This document shows positions 18,054 through 27,374 of a stretch of 64,000 nucleotides of DNA, one piece after another. The DNA comes from Zwartia hollandica (GTDB taxonomy: Bacteria; Pseudomonadota; Gammaproteobacteria; Burkholderiales; Burkholderiaceae_B): positions 935,696-999,695 of the forward strand of contig NZ_JAHXRI010000006.1 in NCBI RefSeq assembly GCF_019923725.1. The letters run 5' to 3'. Each line of letters starts with the position of its first letter. Positions within the stretch are counted from its first letter, which is position 1. The position numbers and the translations under genes were made by a program. The notes beneath the pieces were generated by a model that did no database searches, was not told where the DNA came from, and worked only from the letters and a program-made list of their open reading frames with translations.

Positions 18054-19567
18054 ACCACTCCGGGAGGCGCTCCTGTCTTGCTGGGTGGTGCGTCGTAAAT
18101 GGGTGGATGGGTCACAATAGATTTCAATTCTGGGCGCGCCATAGTGAGCGCGCTCATATCCGGTTTTGCACGGCAAAGCTGTGGATCCGCCGAGAAAGCT
18201 TGCTCAAGAGCATGTGCAGCGGCCATTAATTTGCCGTCTTCATACAGTCGCCCTGATACTTGTAGCCCGAAAGGCATGCCGTGCTCGTCTTTTCCGCATG
18301 GTAGGGCGATTGTTGGATTCGTTGCTAACGTCACGACATAGGTCAAGCCAAGCCAGTGGTAGTAATTTTTCATCTCGTGCTTGTCTACTTTTGCGGCATA
18401 GAGCTCGGTCCACGGGAACGGTGTAAGCGGGACGACCGGCGATAAAATCAAATCATATTTTTCTGTCGCAGCTGCGAAAGCGCGCATGATGCGCGATTGC
18501 TCTAGATGCGCCCAGGCGCGATCTGCCAGCGTGATAGCTGCGGCAATATCCATATTGGCTCGAATGTTTGGCCCCAGCATTTCGGGATTTTTACGCCACG
18601 TCTCAGCAAAGGCAGCCACGAAGTTTTCAGCGCGCAAGATGTCAAAGGCGCGATCTGCCTCTGCAAAATTCAAGTCAACCGGTTCGCAACAATCAACCAT
18701 TGGAGCGATTTCTTGCATGCGTTGACGGAACACGCGACGGTACTCATCCCCCACGATACAAACGCCAAAGTCTTCTGTATAGCCGATGCGCAAATTGGAC
18801 AAATCAACGTGACGCATCGGCCAGATAGTGGAGCCATCGACGGGATAGGCGAGAGGATCCATTGGGTCACGACCGATACTGCCGCCCATTAGGAAAGCTG
18901 TATCAGTAACCGTACGTCCCATTGGCCCCAGAACGGAAATCACAGACCAACCGAGTGCGCGGCCATCATTTGGGACCGTCCCTGGCGATGGGCGCATGCC
19001 TACGACTCCACACATGGCTGCCGGGATGCGTAGCGATCCACCAGTGTCAGAGCCTGTGCAGATCGGTAAGAGATCGGTGGCTAGTGCGGCGGCCGAGCCA
19101 CCCGAAGAGCCTCCCGCATTAAGGCTCGGATTAAACGGGTTTCCCGTTGCGCCCCATACGGCGTTGCGGGAGTTAGCCCCAGCACCCATGTCGGGGACGT
19201 TAGTCTTGGCTGTGACAATTGCACCGGCCGCACGCAGCCTTGCGACGAGGCTGTTGTCTTGCGCGGGGATATTGCCGCGCAGACCAATGTTGCCGTAGGT
19301 AGTGAGCAAGTCTTTCGTGTCTTGTAGATCTTTCACGCCCAACGGCAGCCCGTGCAACAGTCCAAGCTTATCACCGCGCATCACAGCAGCCTCAGCCTGC
19401 TTGGCAGTCACGCGGGCGCGCTCAAAGTCAGTGGCGGTAATTGCGTTGATGGCCGGGTTGTATTTCTCAATACGTGCGATACAGGCATCCATGAGTTCGA
19501 CAGGTGAGATCTTCTTGGAGCCAATCAGGCGACGCAGTTCAAGGGCGGAGAGTTCAGGTAGGTTCAT
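18050..19567 (-). CDS. Amidase-signature family amidase
   Basis: A 505-residue amidase-signature hydrolase. The Ser-cisSer-Lys triad is visible: Lys in GVKDLQDT, Ser in GGSSGGSAAALA and the nucleophile Ser in TGSDTGGSLRIPA. The frame is open to 19705, but the ATG at 19567 begins at family homology (MNLPELSALELRRL). The gene is divergent from the chromate-transporter pair. It lacks the gatC-gatB neighbours of GatA and the sequence after the triad differs, so it is more likely a general amidase. Substrate unknown. Confidence 0.88.
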   Translation of the reverse strand: MNLPELSALELRRLIGSKKISPVELMDACIARIEKYNPAINAITATDFERARVTAKQAEAAVMRGDKLGLLHGLPLGVKDLQDTKDLLTTYGNIGLRGNIPAQDNSLVARLRAAGAIVTAKTNVPDMGAGANSRNAVWGATGNPFNPSLNAGGSSGGSAAALATDLLPICTGSDTGGSLRIPAAMCGVVGMRPSPGTVPNDGRALGWSVISVLGPMGRTVTDTAFLMGGSIGRDPMDPLAYPVDGSTIWPMRHVDLSNLRIGYTEDFGVCIVGDEYRRVFRQRMQEIAPMVDCCEPVDLNFAEADRAFDILRAENFVAAFAETWRKNPEMLGPNIRANMDIAAAITLADRAWAHLEQSRIMRAFAAATEKYDLILSPVVPLTPFPWTELYAAKVDKHEMKNYYHWLGLTYVVTLATNPTIALPCGKDEHGMPFGLQVSGRLYEDGKLMAAAHALEQAFSADPQLCRAKPDMSALTMARPELKSIVTHPPIYDAPPSKTGAPPGVV

Positions 19568-19662
19568 GATCTGTAAAGGATAAAAACGACTGGTGATCGG
19601 AGCACTTTGAGTATAGTCTGAGGAATCTGCTGTGGAGCATTTTGCCCCATCATTACAATTTA

Positions 19663-20298
19663 ATGCGCATGAACCAACCTCCCACCCCTCTGATGCACCC
19701 GCCATCAGACGCTGCTCTACTCGTGCCGCAGAAACCAGCGCCCAACATCCGCAGTATTTTTTTTGAATTTCTGTTGATTGGTTTGGTGAGTTTTGGTGGT
19801 GGCATCATGGCGTACGAGCGACGCTTGTTGCTTGAGAAGCGTAAGTGGCTCACCAATGATGAGTTCATGGCTATTCTCGCGATGGGGCAGACGATGCCCG
19901 GCTTGAACTCCGTTAATTTGGCGATGCTATCTGGTGATCGGATACGCGGTTTAGCAGGTGCATTTGCCGCTGTTATTGGATTGATTTCACCAGGTGTTTG
20001 CTTCGTTCTTGCTGCAGCTGTTGCCTACAGTCAAGGGGCTGACTATCCCTTAGCGAACGTACTCTTGGCTGGAGTGTCGGCGGGTGCGACAGGTTTGATT
20101 GCGTCGGTCACATTACGTATTGGTCTGCCGCACTTTAAGCGCGTGAAATCTGTTCCCGTCATTCTTGCGACATTTGTCTGCATGAGCTTTTTTAAGCTCT
20201 CTCTTGTGACGGTGTTGCTCATCATGGTGCCGATCGGTTTGTGGTTGCACCGTCCGGTCTCAAGAGAGCCAGAAATGGGGTTGGAGAAAAAAGAATGA
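19663..20298 (+). CDS. Chromate transporter family protein, N-type half
   Basis: A 211-residue short-chain CHR-family membrane protein with about six helices. The conserved FGGGIMAYERR and MGQTMPGLNSVN motifs belong to the N-type half. It forms a pair with the next gene, whose ATG overlaps its stop. Short-chain pairs work together and export or take up chromate-like oxyanions; many homologues have untested substrates. The ATG at 19663 is chosen over a TTG at 19642; an ATG at 19669 is also possible. Confidence 0.85.
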   Translation: MRMNQPPTPLMHPPSDAALLVPQKPAPNIRSIFFEFLLIGLVSFGGGIMAYERRLLLEKRKWLTNDEFMAILAMGQTMPGLNSVNLAMLSGDRIRGLAGAFAAVIGLISPGVCFVLAAAVAYSQGADYPLANVLLAGVSAGATGLIASVTLRIGLPHFKRVKSVPVILATFVCMSFFKLSLVTVLLIMVPIGLWLHRPVSREPEMGLEKKE

Positions 20299-20828
20299 GC
20301 GTCTTACTGCAGCTCGCCCTGACCTTTGGCATGCTCTCGGTGCTTGCTGTGGGCGGTGGCACGGCTGTGCTTCCTGAGATGCAAAACGTTTTAGCGTTGC
20401 GGTTTGGGCTCGATCGGCTTGAATTTGTGCATATCTACAGCATGGGCCAACTATCGCCTGGCCCAAATATGTTGATGGTCGTGATCTTCGGCTACAAGAT
20501 TGAGGGGTTCCTGGGGGCCGCTGTCGTGTTGCTATCCTTCTTGTTGCCTTCCAGTGTTTTGTGTTTATCCGTTGGACGGCTATGGCACCGAATCGGTGAA
20601 CGTCCTTGGCGACGTGCGGTGCAAAACGCGATGGAGCCGATTGCGATTGGCTTGATGTGCTCGGGTGTGTATGCGGTGGCGCAGGGAGCCATCAATGGAT
20701 TCTTGTCTGCAGCGTTAGCATTGACCACTTTGGCGTTAATCATGCTCACGCGCATCAATACGATGCTTTTAATTTTGGGCGCTGGCGTGGTTGGCGGCGC
20801 GTTAATGTATGTCTTTGGCTGGCGCTGA
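20295..20828 (+). CDS. Chromate transporter family protein, second half
   Basis: A 177-residue partner of the preceding short-chain CHR protein, with VGGGTAVLPEMQ and MGQLSPGPNMLM as the paired signatures and about five or six membrane helices. The ATG at 20295 overlaps the preceding stop (ATGA) and has GGAGAAAA upstream, which decides it over a longer TTG frame from 20241. Membrane location is clear; chromate specificity is inferred from the family only. Confidence 0.85.
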   Translation: MSVLLQLALTFGMLSVLAVGGGTAVLPEMQNVLALRFGLDRLEFVHIYSMGQLSPGPNMLMVVIFGYKIEGFLGAAVVLLSFLLPSSVLCLSVGRLWHRIGERPWRRAVQNAMEPIAIGLMCSGVYAVAQGAINGFLSAALALTTLALIMLTRINTMLLILGAGVVGGALMYVFGWR

Positions 20829-20895
20829 AACTTCGCTTCCTGTTTGACAGGGAGGACAGCTTGCAGGGGTCGCCGCGCAAGCCGTCGTTAAGGCA

Positions 20896-21681
20896 CTACT
20901 CGTTTAAGCCTGCAACAATATTTGAAAATCCTGAGTCAACGTGAAGGATTTCACCGGTCACGCCAGCAGATAGATCGGACAATAAGAACGCTGCGACATT
21001 TCCGACTTGTTCGATTGTGACGTTACGACGCAGAGGCGCGTTGGCTTCTACAAACTTGAGAATGCTGGAAAAGTCCTTAATGCCGCTGGCGGCTAAGGTC
21101 TTAATGGGCCCCGCAGAAATACCATTTGAGCGGATACCTTCAGGGCCAAGGTTTGCCGCGAGGTAGCGCACCGATGCTTCGAGCGACGCTTTGGCCAGAC
21201 CCATCGTGTTGTAATTCGTCATGGCTTTTTCTGCGCCCAGATAGGTCAGTGTGAGCAGTGCGCCGTTACGGCCTTGCATCATCGGACGCGCGGCCTTTGC
21301 GAGTGCAGGAAAGCTGTAAGAAGAAATGTCGTGCGCAATGCGGAAAGCTTCGCGTGAGAGGCCGTCAAGAAACTGGCCGGCAATCGCCTCGCGTGGCGCA
21401 AAACCAATAGAGTGAACTAAACCATCGAGTCCGTCCCAGTGTTTGCCGAGCTCAGTGAAGGTTGCTTCGATTTGGCTGTCCTCTGCTACATCGCAGGGCA
21501 GGACGATGTTGCTGGCGAACTCTGCGGCGAACTCCTTTACACGCTCTTCAAACCGCTCGCCTGCAAACGTAAAGGCGAGCTCGGCACCTTGTTCGTAGCA
21601 CGCCTTGGCGATGCCGTAGGCGATCGAACGATTGGAGATGACGCCTGTGATCAGAATGCGTTTGCCGGAGAGAAAGCCCAT
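20896..21681 (-). CDS. fabI: Enoyl-ACP reductase (NADH), FabI
   Basis: A 261-residue SDR-type enoyl-acyl carrier protein reductase, completing each round of type II fatty-acid elongation. The FabI-specific pattern is clear: nucleotide motif [22 protein letters not shown], the Tyr-x6-Lys centre [10 protein letters not shown] and [15 protein letters not shown]. Length is standard. It is convergent with the chromate-transporter pair and precedes mltD with 43 bases between genes. Confidence 0.96.
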   Translation of the reverse strand: MGFLSGKRILITGVISNRSIAYGIAKACYEQGAELAFTFAGERFEERVKEFAAEFASNIVLPCDVAEDSQIEATFTELGKHWDGLDGLVHSIGFAPREAIAGQFLDGLSREAFRIAHDISSYSFPALAKAARPMMQGRNGALLTLTYLGAEKAMTNYNTMGLAKASLEASVRYLAANLGPEGIRSNGISAGPIKTLAASGIKDFSSILKFVEANAPLRRNVTIEQVGNVAAFLLSDLSAGVTGEILHVDSGFSNIVAGLNE

Positions 21682-21724
21682 GAACTAGTCCTAGAAGTGG
21701 AATAAAAGATATGCGAAGTGTAGA

Positions 21725-23026
21725 TTAACTGCGTGACCCTGTACCTGGAATGCGAAGCTTCATGCCCACACGTACGGTATCCGATTTTAGATTGTTAAGT
21801 GCTCGCAGTGTGGCGACCGTGGTGCCGTAGCGTCGGGCGATCGTTGCCAAAGATTCGCCATTACCCACTGTATGGGTTCTGACCGCTTGCGCTGCAGCGA
21901 TTTGGGGGGTGATGCGGATGCCCTGCGCCGCAGGCGTTGGGATTAAGAGCGATTGATCGCCGGCGCTTCTGACGCTGACCGGGATCCTATTGGCTTCACG
22001 CAGCCGAGACTCCTGAATACCGAACTTTGCGGCGATCGAGGCGAAGGTCTCACCTTGTTGCGCCTCATACATTTTCCAGCTTGATAGTTCACCTTTGTAC
22101 TGCGCCAGATTTGCCTTAAAGATGTCAACTTTGTCGCGTGGGAGAATGACGACGTGATCTTCTTGAGGCGAGATCAGAGGCTGATTAAAGGATGGATTAA
22201 GAGCTTGAAAGTCCTCTATTGGCATTTCGGCGAGCTCTGCGGCAATCTTGAAGTCCACATTCACTGTCTTTTTGACCGTGACAAAATACGGTTCATTACC
22301 AACCTGTGGCAATAGCACCGCATAGCGTTCGGGATCTGCGACAATATTTTTTATCGCCTGTAACTTGGGTACGTAGTTGCGAGTCTCGTCTGGCATATTG
22401 AGCGACAAATAGTCGGTGGGTTTGCCAGAGGCCATATTGCGTGTGATGGCCCGTTTGACCGAGCCTTCTCCCCAGTTGTAGGAGGCAAGCGCCAGATACC
22501 AATCCCCTTGAAACTCAAAAAGATAGGACAGATAGTCAAGCGCTGCATTGGTCGAGGCAATTGGGTCGCGTCGCTGGTCATGCCACCAATCTTGCTTCAG
22601 TTTAAATTGCGTGCCCGTGCTTGGAATGAACTGCCAAAGTCCCGAGGCTCTTGCGCTGGAGTAAGCAACCGGGTTGTATGCGCTTTCTACAAAGGGGAGC
22701 AGAGCGAGTTCCGTGGGTAGGCCGCGTCGGTTGATTTCTTCGACGATGTAATACAGATACTTCCCAGCGCGCGAAGCCATGCGCTGCATAGCCTCTGGAT
22801 GCGACGCATAGTACTTCGTCCACTTATCTACCAAAGGCGTATTCAGATTCGGGATGGCGTAGCCTCGACGGATTCGCTCCCAGACATCCAAGGCGGGTAC
22901 TGTGAGATCGATGGTGCGGGAAGTATCTTGCGCGACTAAACGGCCACTGTTGTCGGAAAGGCCCGCGCAGCCAGCGAGTGACGCCAACACAACATAAATC
23001 AAAACACGAAATTTTTGCATCAGCAT
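21725..23026 (-). CDS. mltD: Membrane-bound lytic murein transglycosylase D
   Basis: A 433-residue lipoprotein that cleaves glycan strands of peptidoglycan. It has a signal with lipobox SLAGC, an SLT domain with catalytic Glu in LPFVESAYNP followed by ARASGLWQFIPSTG, and two C-terminal LysM repeats (GETFASIAAKFGI and GESLATIARRYGT). A longer frame reaches 23230, but the ATG at 23026 shares TGATG with the gloB stop, gives the signal peptide at the N-terminus and indicates translational coupling. The order mltD-gloB-yafS-rnhA-dnaQ is the same as in enterobacteria. Confidence 0.93.
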   Translation of the reverse strand: MLMQKFRVLIYVVLASLAGCAGLSDNSGRLVAQDTSRTIDLTVPALDVWERIRRGYAIPNLNTPLVDKWTKYYASHPEAMQRMASRAGKYLYYIVEEINRRGLPTELALLPFVESAYNPVAYSSARASGLWQFIPSTGTQFKLKQDWWHDQRRDPIASTNAALDYLSYLFEFQGDWYLALASYNWGEGSVKRAITRNMASGKPTDYLSLNMPDETRNYVPKLQAIKNIVADPERYAVLLPQVGNEPYFVTVKKTVNVDFKIAAELAEMPIEDFQALNPSFNQPLISPQEDHVVILPRDKVDIFKANLAQYKGELSSWKMYEAQQGETFASIAAKFGIQESRLREANRIPVSVRSAGDQSLLIPTPAAQGIRITPQIAAAQAVRTHTVGNGESLATIARRYGTTVATLRALNNLKSDTVRVGMKLRIPGTGSRS

Positions 23027-23844
23027 CAACGAAAGTTGTTTTTCCATTCGCGCAGCGCAGCGAAGACCTCGACGGGGGTCCCCAGTGCGCGCTGTGCCCA
23101 CTCGGATGCAGCTTTCGACACGGTTTGTTGTCGTGCTCGCATGAACGGATTGCAGGCAAGCTCTTGGGCAATCGAGCTCGGGAGCGTGGGTTGCTCTTGA
23201 TCGCGAGCCAGTTGTGCTTGTTCTTCCCAAAGCTTGAGCGCGTGATTACCCGGCTCTACCGTTCGAGCCCAGCGCATATTTGAAAGGGTGTATTCGTGCG
23301 CGCAATAGACCTCAGTCTGTGGGGCTAAATTGGCGAGCTTTGTCATCGAGGCGAGCATTTGTGCGGGTGTGCCTTCAAAGAGCCGCCCGCAGCCTGCCGC
23401 AAACAATGTGTCTCCGCAAAAAAGCACGGGTTTTGAGTTGAACAACCCTGCGTAAGCAATGTGACCGGCGGTGTGTCCGGGCACGTCCAATACTTGTAGT
23501 GAGAAGCCAAGCGAAGTGTTTTCGACGACATCTCCTTCTTGCAGGAGCGTATCGCACAGGGGTAGTACTTCAGTAGCAGGCCCGAAAACATGGGCCTCGG
23601 TCTGAGTGACCAAGTCTGCAACGCCGCCGACATGGTCTTGGTGGTGATGCGTGAGTAAAATACTCACAAGCTTTAGATTGTGGCGCTTAAGGGTGTCTAA
23701 TACTGGTGCGGACTGCCCTGGATCGACGACTGCAGCTGTGCTCCCATTGGTAATCAGCCAGATATAGTTGTCGCTAAAGGCCCTGACCGGGTAGATGCCC
23801 GGGGCAAGGTGGCTCGCAGCTATTTTTTCTGTAGGCATCTTCAA
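23026..23844 (-). CDS. gloB: Hydroxyacylglutathione hydrolase (glyoxalase II)
   Basis: A 272-residue metallo-beta-lactamase-fold enzyme that hydrolyses S-lactoylglutathione to lactate and glutathione. The binuclear metal motif THHHQDHVGG is present, with VPGHTAGH and FCGDTLFAAGCGRLFEGTP downstream. An ATG six bases in (23838) is an equally possible start. It overlaps mltD (TGATG) and is divergent from the methyltransferase gene with a gap of about 13-20 bases, so any promoters must overlap the genes. Confidence 0.94.
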   Translation of the reverse strand: MKMPTEKIAASHLAPGIYPVRAFSDNYIWLITNGSTAAVVDPGQSAPVLDTLKRHNLKLVSILLTHHHQDHVGGVADLVTQTEAHVFGPATEVLPLCDTLLQEGDVVENTSLGFSLQVLDVPGHTAGHIAYAGLFNSKPVLFCGDTLFAAGCGRLFEGTPAQMLASMTKLANLAPQTEVYCAHEYTLSNMRWARTVEPGNHALKLWEEQAQLARDQEQPTLPSSIAQELACNPFMRARQQTVSKAASEWAQRALGTPVEVFAALREWKNNFR

Positions 23845-23857
23845 TTATGGAAAGCAC

Positions 23858-24649
23858 GTGTCAACAACACAATCGTCCATTGTAAGTCTCGGCGACTGGT
23901 TGCAAACCGATTCCGGGCAATATGCCCGAGAGTGGGAGCAGGCCCGGTTCGACGCGATTGTCGCGGATGTGTTTGGCTACAACGCCATTCAGCTGGGTAC
24001 GCCCGAGTTGGATTTGTTGCGAGCTAACCGAATGCCCGTTAAGGCGTATTGCGGTGCGAATCTCCCGCTAGAAAAGCATGCGGGCGACTGGGTGGGTGTG
24101 GTTCAAGCCGAACCCGAATTTTTACCGTTTGAAACGCAAAGCATTGATTTATTGGTGTTATTTCATGGTTTGGAGCTGACGGAACACCCGCATGAGGTGC
24201 TCCGGGAGGTGGATCGAGTGCTTGTGCCTGAAGGGCGAATTGTTCTGTCGGGCTTTAATCCCTGGAGCTTGTGGGGCGCGCGTAACCGCTTGCCTGGCAA
24301 AAAATACCTCCCCGTCGCTCCGAACGCACAAGTTTCCCTGCCAAGGCTAAAAGATTGGTTCAAACTTCTTTCATTTGACATTGATTTAGGGCACTTTGGC
24401 TGCTATGTCCCGCCTTTTGCTACTAAAAAGTGGATTGAGCGTTTTTCTTTTGCAGAGCAGGCGGGTAATCGCTGGTGGCCAGTTTGTGGAGGCGTCTATG
24501 TCGTTTCTGCCGTCAAGCGCGTGCCAGGTATGCGACTACTTACTCCTCGTTGGAAAGCGCGCCAGTCCAAGCGGGTCGCTGCTCGTGCGGCGGGCGTTGC
24601 TCTACAACATCATACCGATCGGGTCATTGAGCCCCCAGATCACAATTAA
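23858..24649 (+). CDS. SAM-dependent methyltransferase, YafS-like
   Basis: A 263-residue methyltransferase-like protein. The C-terminal half of a class I fold is recognisable (EVLREVDRVLVPEGRIVLSG, then GFNPWSLWG). A classic motif I GxGxG is not obvious, as in YafS homologues. The GTG at 23858 follows GGAAAG by a few bases. It lies at the position yafS has in enterobacteria, between gloB and rnhA, which supports orthology. Substrate unknown. Confidence 0.85.
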   Translation: MSTTQSSIVSLGDWLQTDSGQYAREWEQARFDAIVADVFGYNAIQLGTPELDLLRANRMPVKAYCGANLPLEKHAGDWVGVVQAEPEFLPFETQSIDLLVLFHGLELTEHPHEVLREVDRVLVPEGRIVLSGFNPWSLWGARNRLPGKKYLPVAPNAQVSLPRLKDWFKLLSFDIDLGHFGCYVPPFATKKWIERFSFAEQAGNRWWPVCGGVYVVSAVKRVPGMRLLTPRWKARQSKRVAARAAGVALQHHTDRVIEPPDHN

Positions 24650-24658
24650 GTAGGACGC

Positions 24659-25111
24659 ATGCAAAACGAAGACGCAGTTGAAATTTGGACCGACGGTGCC
24701 TGCAAGGGTAATCCGGGCCCCGGCGGTTGGGGAGCTCTTCTGAAACTTGGGGCTGTTGAAAAGACGCTCCATGGTGGCGAACCGCTGACGACTAATAATC
24801 GGATGGAAATGCTCGCCGTGATTGAGGCGCTCGGCGCCTTAAAGCGCCCTTGTAAAGTCCTGTTGCATGTCGACTCTCAATACGTCATGAAAGGCATGAC
24901 GGAGTGGATTCATGGCTGGAAGCAACGGGGTTGGCGGACTGCTGACAAAAAGCCGGTTAAGAATGCGGATCTTTGGCAACGGATGGATGAGGAAGTCGCT
25001 AAACATTCGATCACCTGGAAATGGGTGAAAGGTCACGCGGGTGATCCGGGCAATGAGCGCGCGGACTTGTTAGCTAACCGAGGCGTTGAAGAGGCGCGGG
25101 CCAAGATGTGA
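24659..25111 (+). CDS. rnhA: Ribonuclease HI
   Basis: A 150-residue RNase HI, degrading RNA in RNA-DNA hybrids. The catalytic acids are all seen: Asp in [11 protein letters not shown], Glu in [12 protein letters not shown], Asp in HVDSQYV and Asp in NERADLLA, plus the basic loop [18 protein letters not shown]. Length is standard. It lies nine bases after the methyltransferase gene and precedes dnaQ on the same strand. Confidence 0.97.
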   Translation: MQNEDAVEIWTDGACKGNPGPGGWGALLKLGAVEKTLHGGEPLTTNNRMEMLAVIEALGALKRPCKVLLHVDSQYVMKGMTEWIHGWKQRGWRTADKKPVKNADLWQRMDEEVAKHSITWKWVKGHAGDPGNERADLLANRGVEEARAKM

Positions 25112-25168
25112 GAGGTATGATGCTCTTGCAGAATGCTTAGTTGTTTTTAACTGAATGGTTTGGATCGT

Positions 25169-25894
25169 ATGCGCTGGATAATCCTTGATACTGAAACAAC
25201 TGGACTTGATCCTGCATACGGTCATCGCGTGATCGAAATTGGCGCCGTGGAAGTCTTGAACCGGACGGTAACAAGCAATCATTTTCATACTTACCTGAAT
25301 CCGGATCGTGATAGCGATCCAGGCGCACTCGATGTACACGGCCTGACAACCGAGTTTTTATCGGACAAACCGCGCTTCAAAGATCAGGTGGATGATTTTC
25401 TGAAGTTCATCGACGGCGCTGAATTGATTATTCATAACGCGTCCTTTGATCTTAAGTTCCTCAACGCGGAACTCGCGCGTGTAGAGCGCAAGTCGGTGAC
25501 GGACTATTGCGCGGGCGTAACCGACTCTCTGGCACATGCTAAAACGCTGCATCCTGGTAAGCGTAATTCGCTAGATGCCTTGTGTGACCGCTATGGCGTG
25601 TTGAACTCCCATCGAACCTTGCACGGCGCGTTGTTAGACTCTCGGCTCTTGGCCGAGGTCTGGCTTGCGATGACGCGTGGTCAAGATAGTTTGATGATTG
25701 ATCAGTTTGACGTACCCCCAACCGAGGGGGCTGCGGCCAACGAGCATCGCAGTGATACGGCGAAGCTACCCGTTATTTTGCCTAGTGCACAAGAGCTCGA
25801 GGCACATGAAAAATATCTAGCTGCGCTCGATAAATCGGTTAAAGGCAAGTGTCTGTGGCGCACCCTAGACGAAGGTACGACATCAGTGTCTTGA
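25169..25894 (+). CDS. dnaQ: DNA polymerase III epsilon subunit (3'-5' exonuclease)
   Basis: A 241-residue DEDDh proofreading exonuclease of the replicative polymerase. Exo I is LDTETTGLDP, Exo II NASFDLKFLN and Exo III the HxAxxD pattern in LHGALLDSRLL. The ATG at 25169 is preferred to the TTG three codons upstream. The C-terminal tail after about residue 190, used to bind the alpha subunit, is present. Directly after its stop lies a scrap of an enolase-superfamily gene, showing that this edge is a rearrangement point. Confidence 0.96.
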   Translation: MRWIILDTETTGLDPAYGHRVIEIGAVEVLNRTVTSNHFHTYLNPDRDSDPGALDVHGLTTEFLSDKPRFKDQVDDFLKFIDGAELIIHNASFDLKFLNAELARVERKSVTDYCAGVTDSLAHAKTLHPGKRNSLDALCDRYGVLNSHRTLHGALLDSRLLAEVWLAMTRGQDSLMIDQFDVPPTEGAAANEHRSDTAKLPVILPSAQELEAHEKYLAALDKSVKGKCLWRTLDEGTTSVS

Positions 25895-26050
25895 AGTAGG
25901 CCGCATTTCTGGGACTCGGACGGCAATGGCACCTCAGAGAGCTCGGTATTTTGCTTGTAATGGCAAGCTAAGAACCTGGCCAACTGTTCTTGGCGTTGCT
26001 GCAATGGGTACTTTTGCTGCTTTGCCGTGGACGCTGGAGTGTCTACATTC
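25890..26050. pseudogene. Mosaic of gene scraps duplicated from 27480-31845
   Basis: Bases 25892-25957 closely match 27481-27546, part of the enolase-superfamily gene at 27375-28484, in the same orientation with only scattered mismatches. Bases around 25959-25972 (TTGTAATGGCA) match the segment near 30675 just upstream of the second enolase-family gene. Bases 25989-26034 match about 31796-31840 inside the small membrane-protein gene (shared TATGGGTACTTTTG-like core). The three scraps lie in the same order as their sources. The simplest reading is a duplicated copy of the 27-32 kb region that was mostly deleted. No coding capacity remains. Confidence 0.7.
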
Positions 26051-26108
26051 ACGAATCATTTCATAGATGTTGTTTTAAACGACAAAGAATTTTCAGAAAG
26101 GAAGTTCG

Positions 26109-27347
26109 GTGCTGTCTTTTTTCAATCGCTACAGACAACTCAAATATAAAACTCACTTTGATGTTCGCTGTTTTGCGCTTGAACGACAGCGAAACAGTAG
26201 TTTTCTTTTCTGCGGTGGAATTTACTCGAGTGACAGTAGATTTATTGGTGAGTCAGCGAGAGTCATGGGGAAAAAGCCGAGTGTGGTGCCGTATGACCCC
26301 CCGACACTAGTCAGTTTTTTTAATGGTGATTTTGAGCGAATTCATGGAGAGACTATCTTCCTAGGGATTCTTCATAACCATTTTGGGCATTTCTTGTGCG
26401 ATACATTATCAAGGCTGTGGATCGTTTCCCAAGCGGGAGGATCTGACACGTTTGTTTTTCTAATGACAGACGCAGGAATTCCTAAATTTGCACAAGACTT
26501 TTTTGATTTACTAGGAATTGGGGATCGGGTCAGAATAATAGAAAGACCAACCATCATCAATTCACTGACAATTCCTGATCGAGCGGTAATTTATCCTGAT
26601 TTTTTTCACTCTGATTATCTAAAACTTAGCCGGTATTTTAGTGAGATACACAGCTTTCCAACAAACGATACAGATGAGCCCTTGTTCGTATCGCGACATG
26701 AGTTGATTCCAGGCTATAGCAGATATGTTGTAGGTGAACGACTTGTGCATCAGCTTTTAAAGGGTGTGGGTGCATCCATCATTTGTCCTGAGTCGTTATC
26801 GATCGAACAACAGTTCAGAGCTTTCAATAGGCATAAAAACATTATTGGTTACGCGGGAAGTGCAATGCACTCCTTACTGTTTACTTCCGGTGAAAAAAAT
26901 ATCCTTTATTACTCTGGACGAACAGTCCCAGTGATATACCGAAAAATTGATGACTGTTTAAAAAACAAGGCGACATATTTACCGGTGCAGCAGAGATCCG
27001 ATCGCCGGCTATTAGATCTGAAAGTCGGGTTTAAGCCAGAGATTCTTGATCTGCCTCGACTATTGAGTGGCCTGGATGCTTTTCTTTCACTTGGCTTAAA
27101 TCCCGATGAATATTGCAATAAGAATGCACTGGATAGCTTCGATGTTGAGTACAACACTGCCTTAATTTTGCGGTACGTTGTTGAACAAAAAGCTAAAGGT
27201 TCAACAAAAATTGAGTCGGAGTTTATGACATATTCTAAGGACTACCACTTCGACAGAGAGATGATTCTTGCGACGCTCCCCAAGGCCCCCGTATTGAAAC
27301 AATTTTTTTTGGAACTAGGCTGGGACGTTAGTGGAGTGATGCGGTAA
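26109..27347 (+). CDS. GT61-family glycosyltransferase (DUF563-like)
   Basis: A 412-residue protein with the pattern of GT61 capsule/surface-glycan glycosyltransferases: an HNHFGHFLCDTLSRLW motif at about residue 87 and a late IGYAGSAMHSLLFTSGE segment. The start is GTG at 26109 after AAGGAAG. It is clearly richer in A and T than its neighbours and sits alone beside decayed gene scraps, suggesting recent acquisition. It probably adds a sugar to a surface polysaccharide in the cytosol. The acceptor cannot be told. Confidence 0.75.
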   Translation: MLSFFNRYRQLKYKTHFDVRCFALERQRNSSFLFCGGIYSSDSRFIGESARVMGKKPSVVPYDPPTLVSFFNGDFERIHGETIFLGILHNHFGHFLCDTLSRLWIVSQAGGSDTFVFLMTDAGIPKFAQDFFDLLGIGDRVRIIERPTIINSLTIPDRAVIYPDFFHSDYLKLSRYFSEIHSFPTNDTDEPLFVSRHELIPGYSRYVVGERLVHQLLKGVGASIICPESLSIEQQFRAFNRHKNIIGYAGSAMHSLLFTSGEKNILYYSGRTVPVIYRKIDDCLKNKATYLPVQQRSDRRLLDLKVGFKPEILDLPRLLSGLDAFLSLGLNPDEYCNKNALDSFDVEYNTALILRYVVEQKAKGSTKIESEFMTYSKDYHFDREMILATLPKAPVLKQFFLELGWDVSGVMR

Positions 27348-27374
27348 ATCGCTCGCGACCTGGATCTCCTTCGT

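Noticed and set aside
18050..19705. GatA subunit of the amidotransferase instead of a general amidase
   Set aside because: No gatB or gatC is adjacent, and the gene stands alone and divergent from transporter genes.
21725..23230. Longer mltD start at 23230
   Set aside because: The extra 68 residues overlap gloB and would place the lipoprotein signal inside the protein; the ATG at 23026 fits coupling and the signal.
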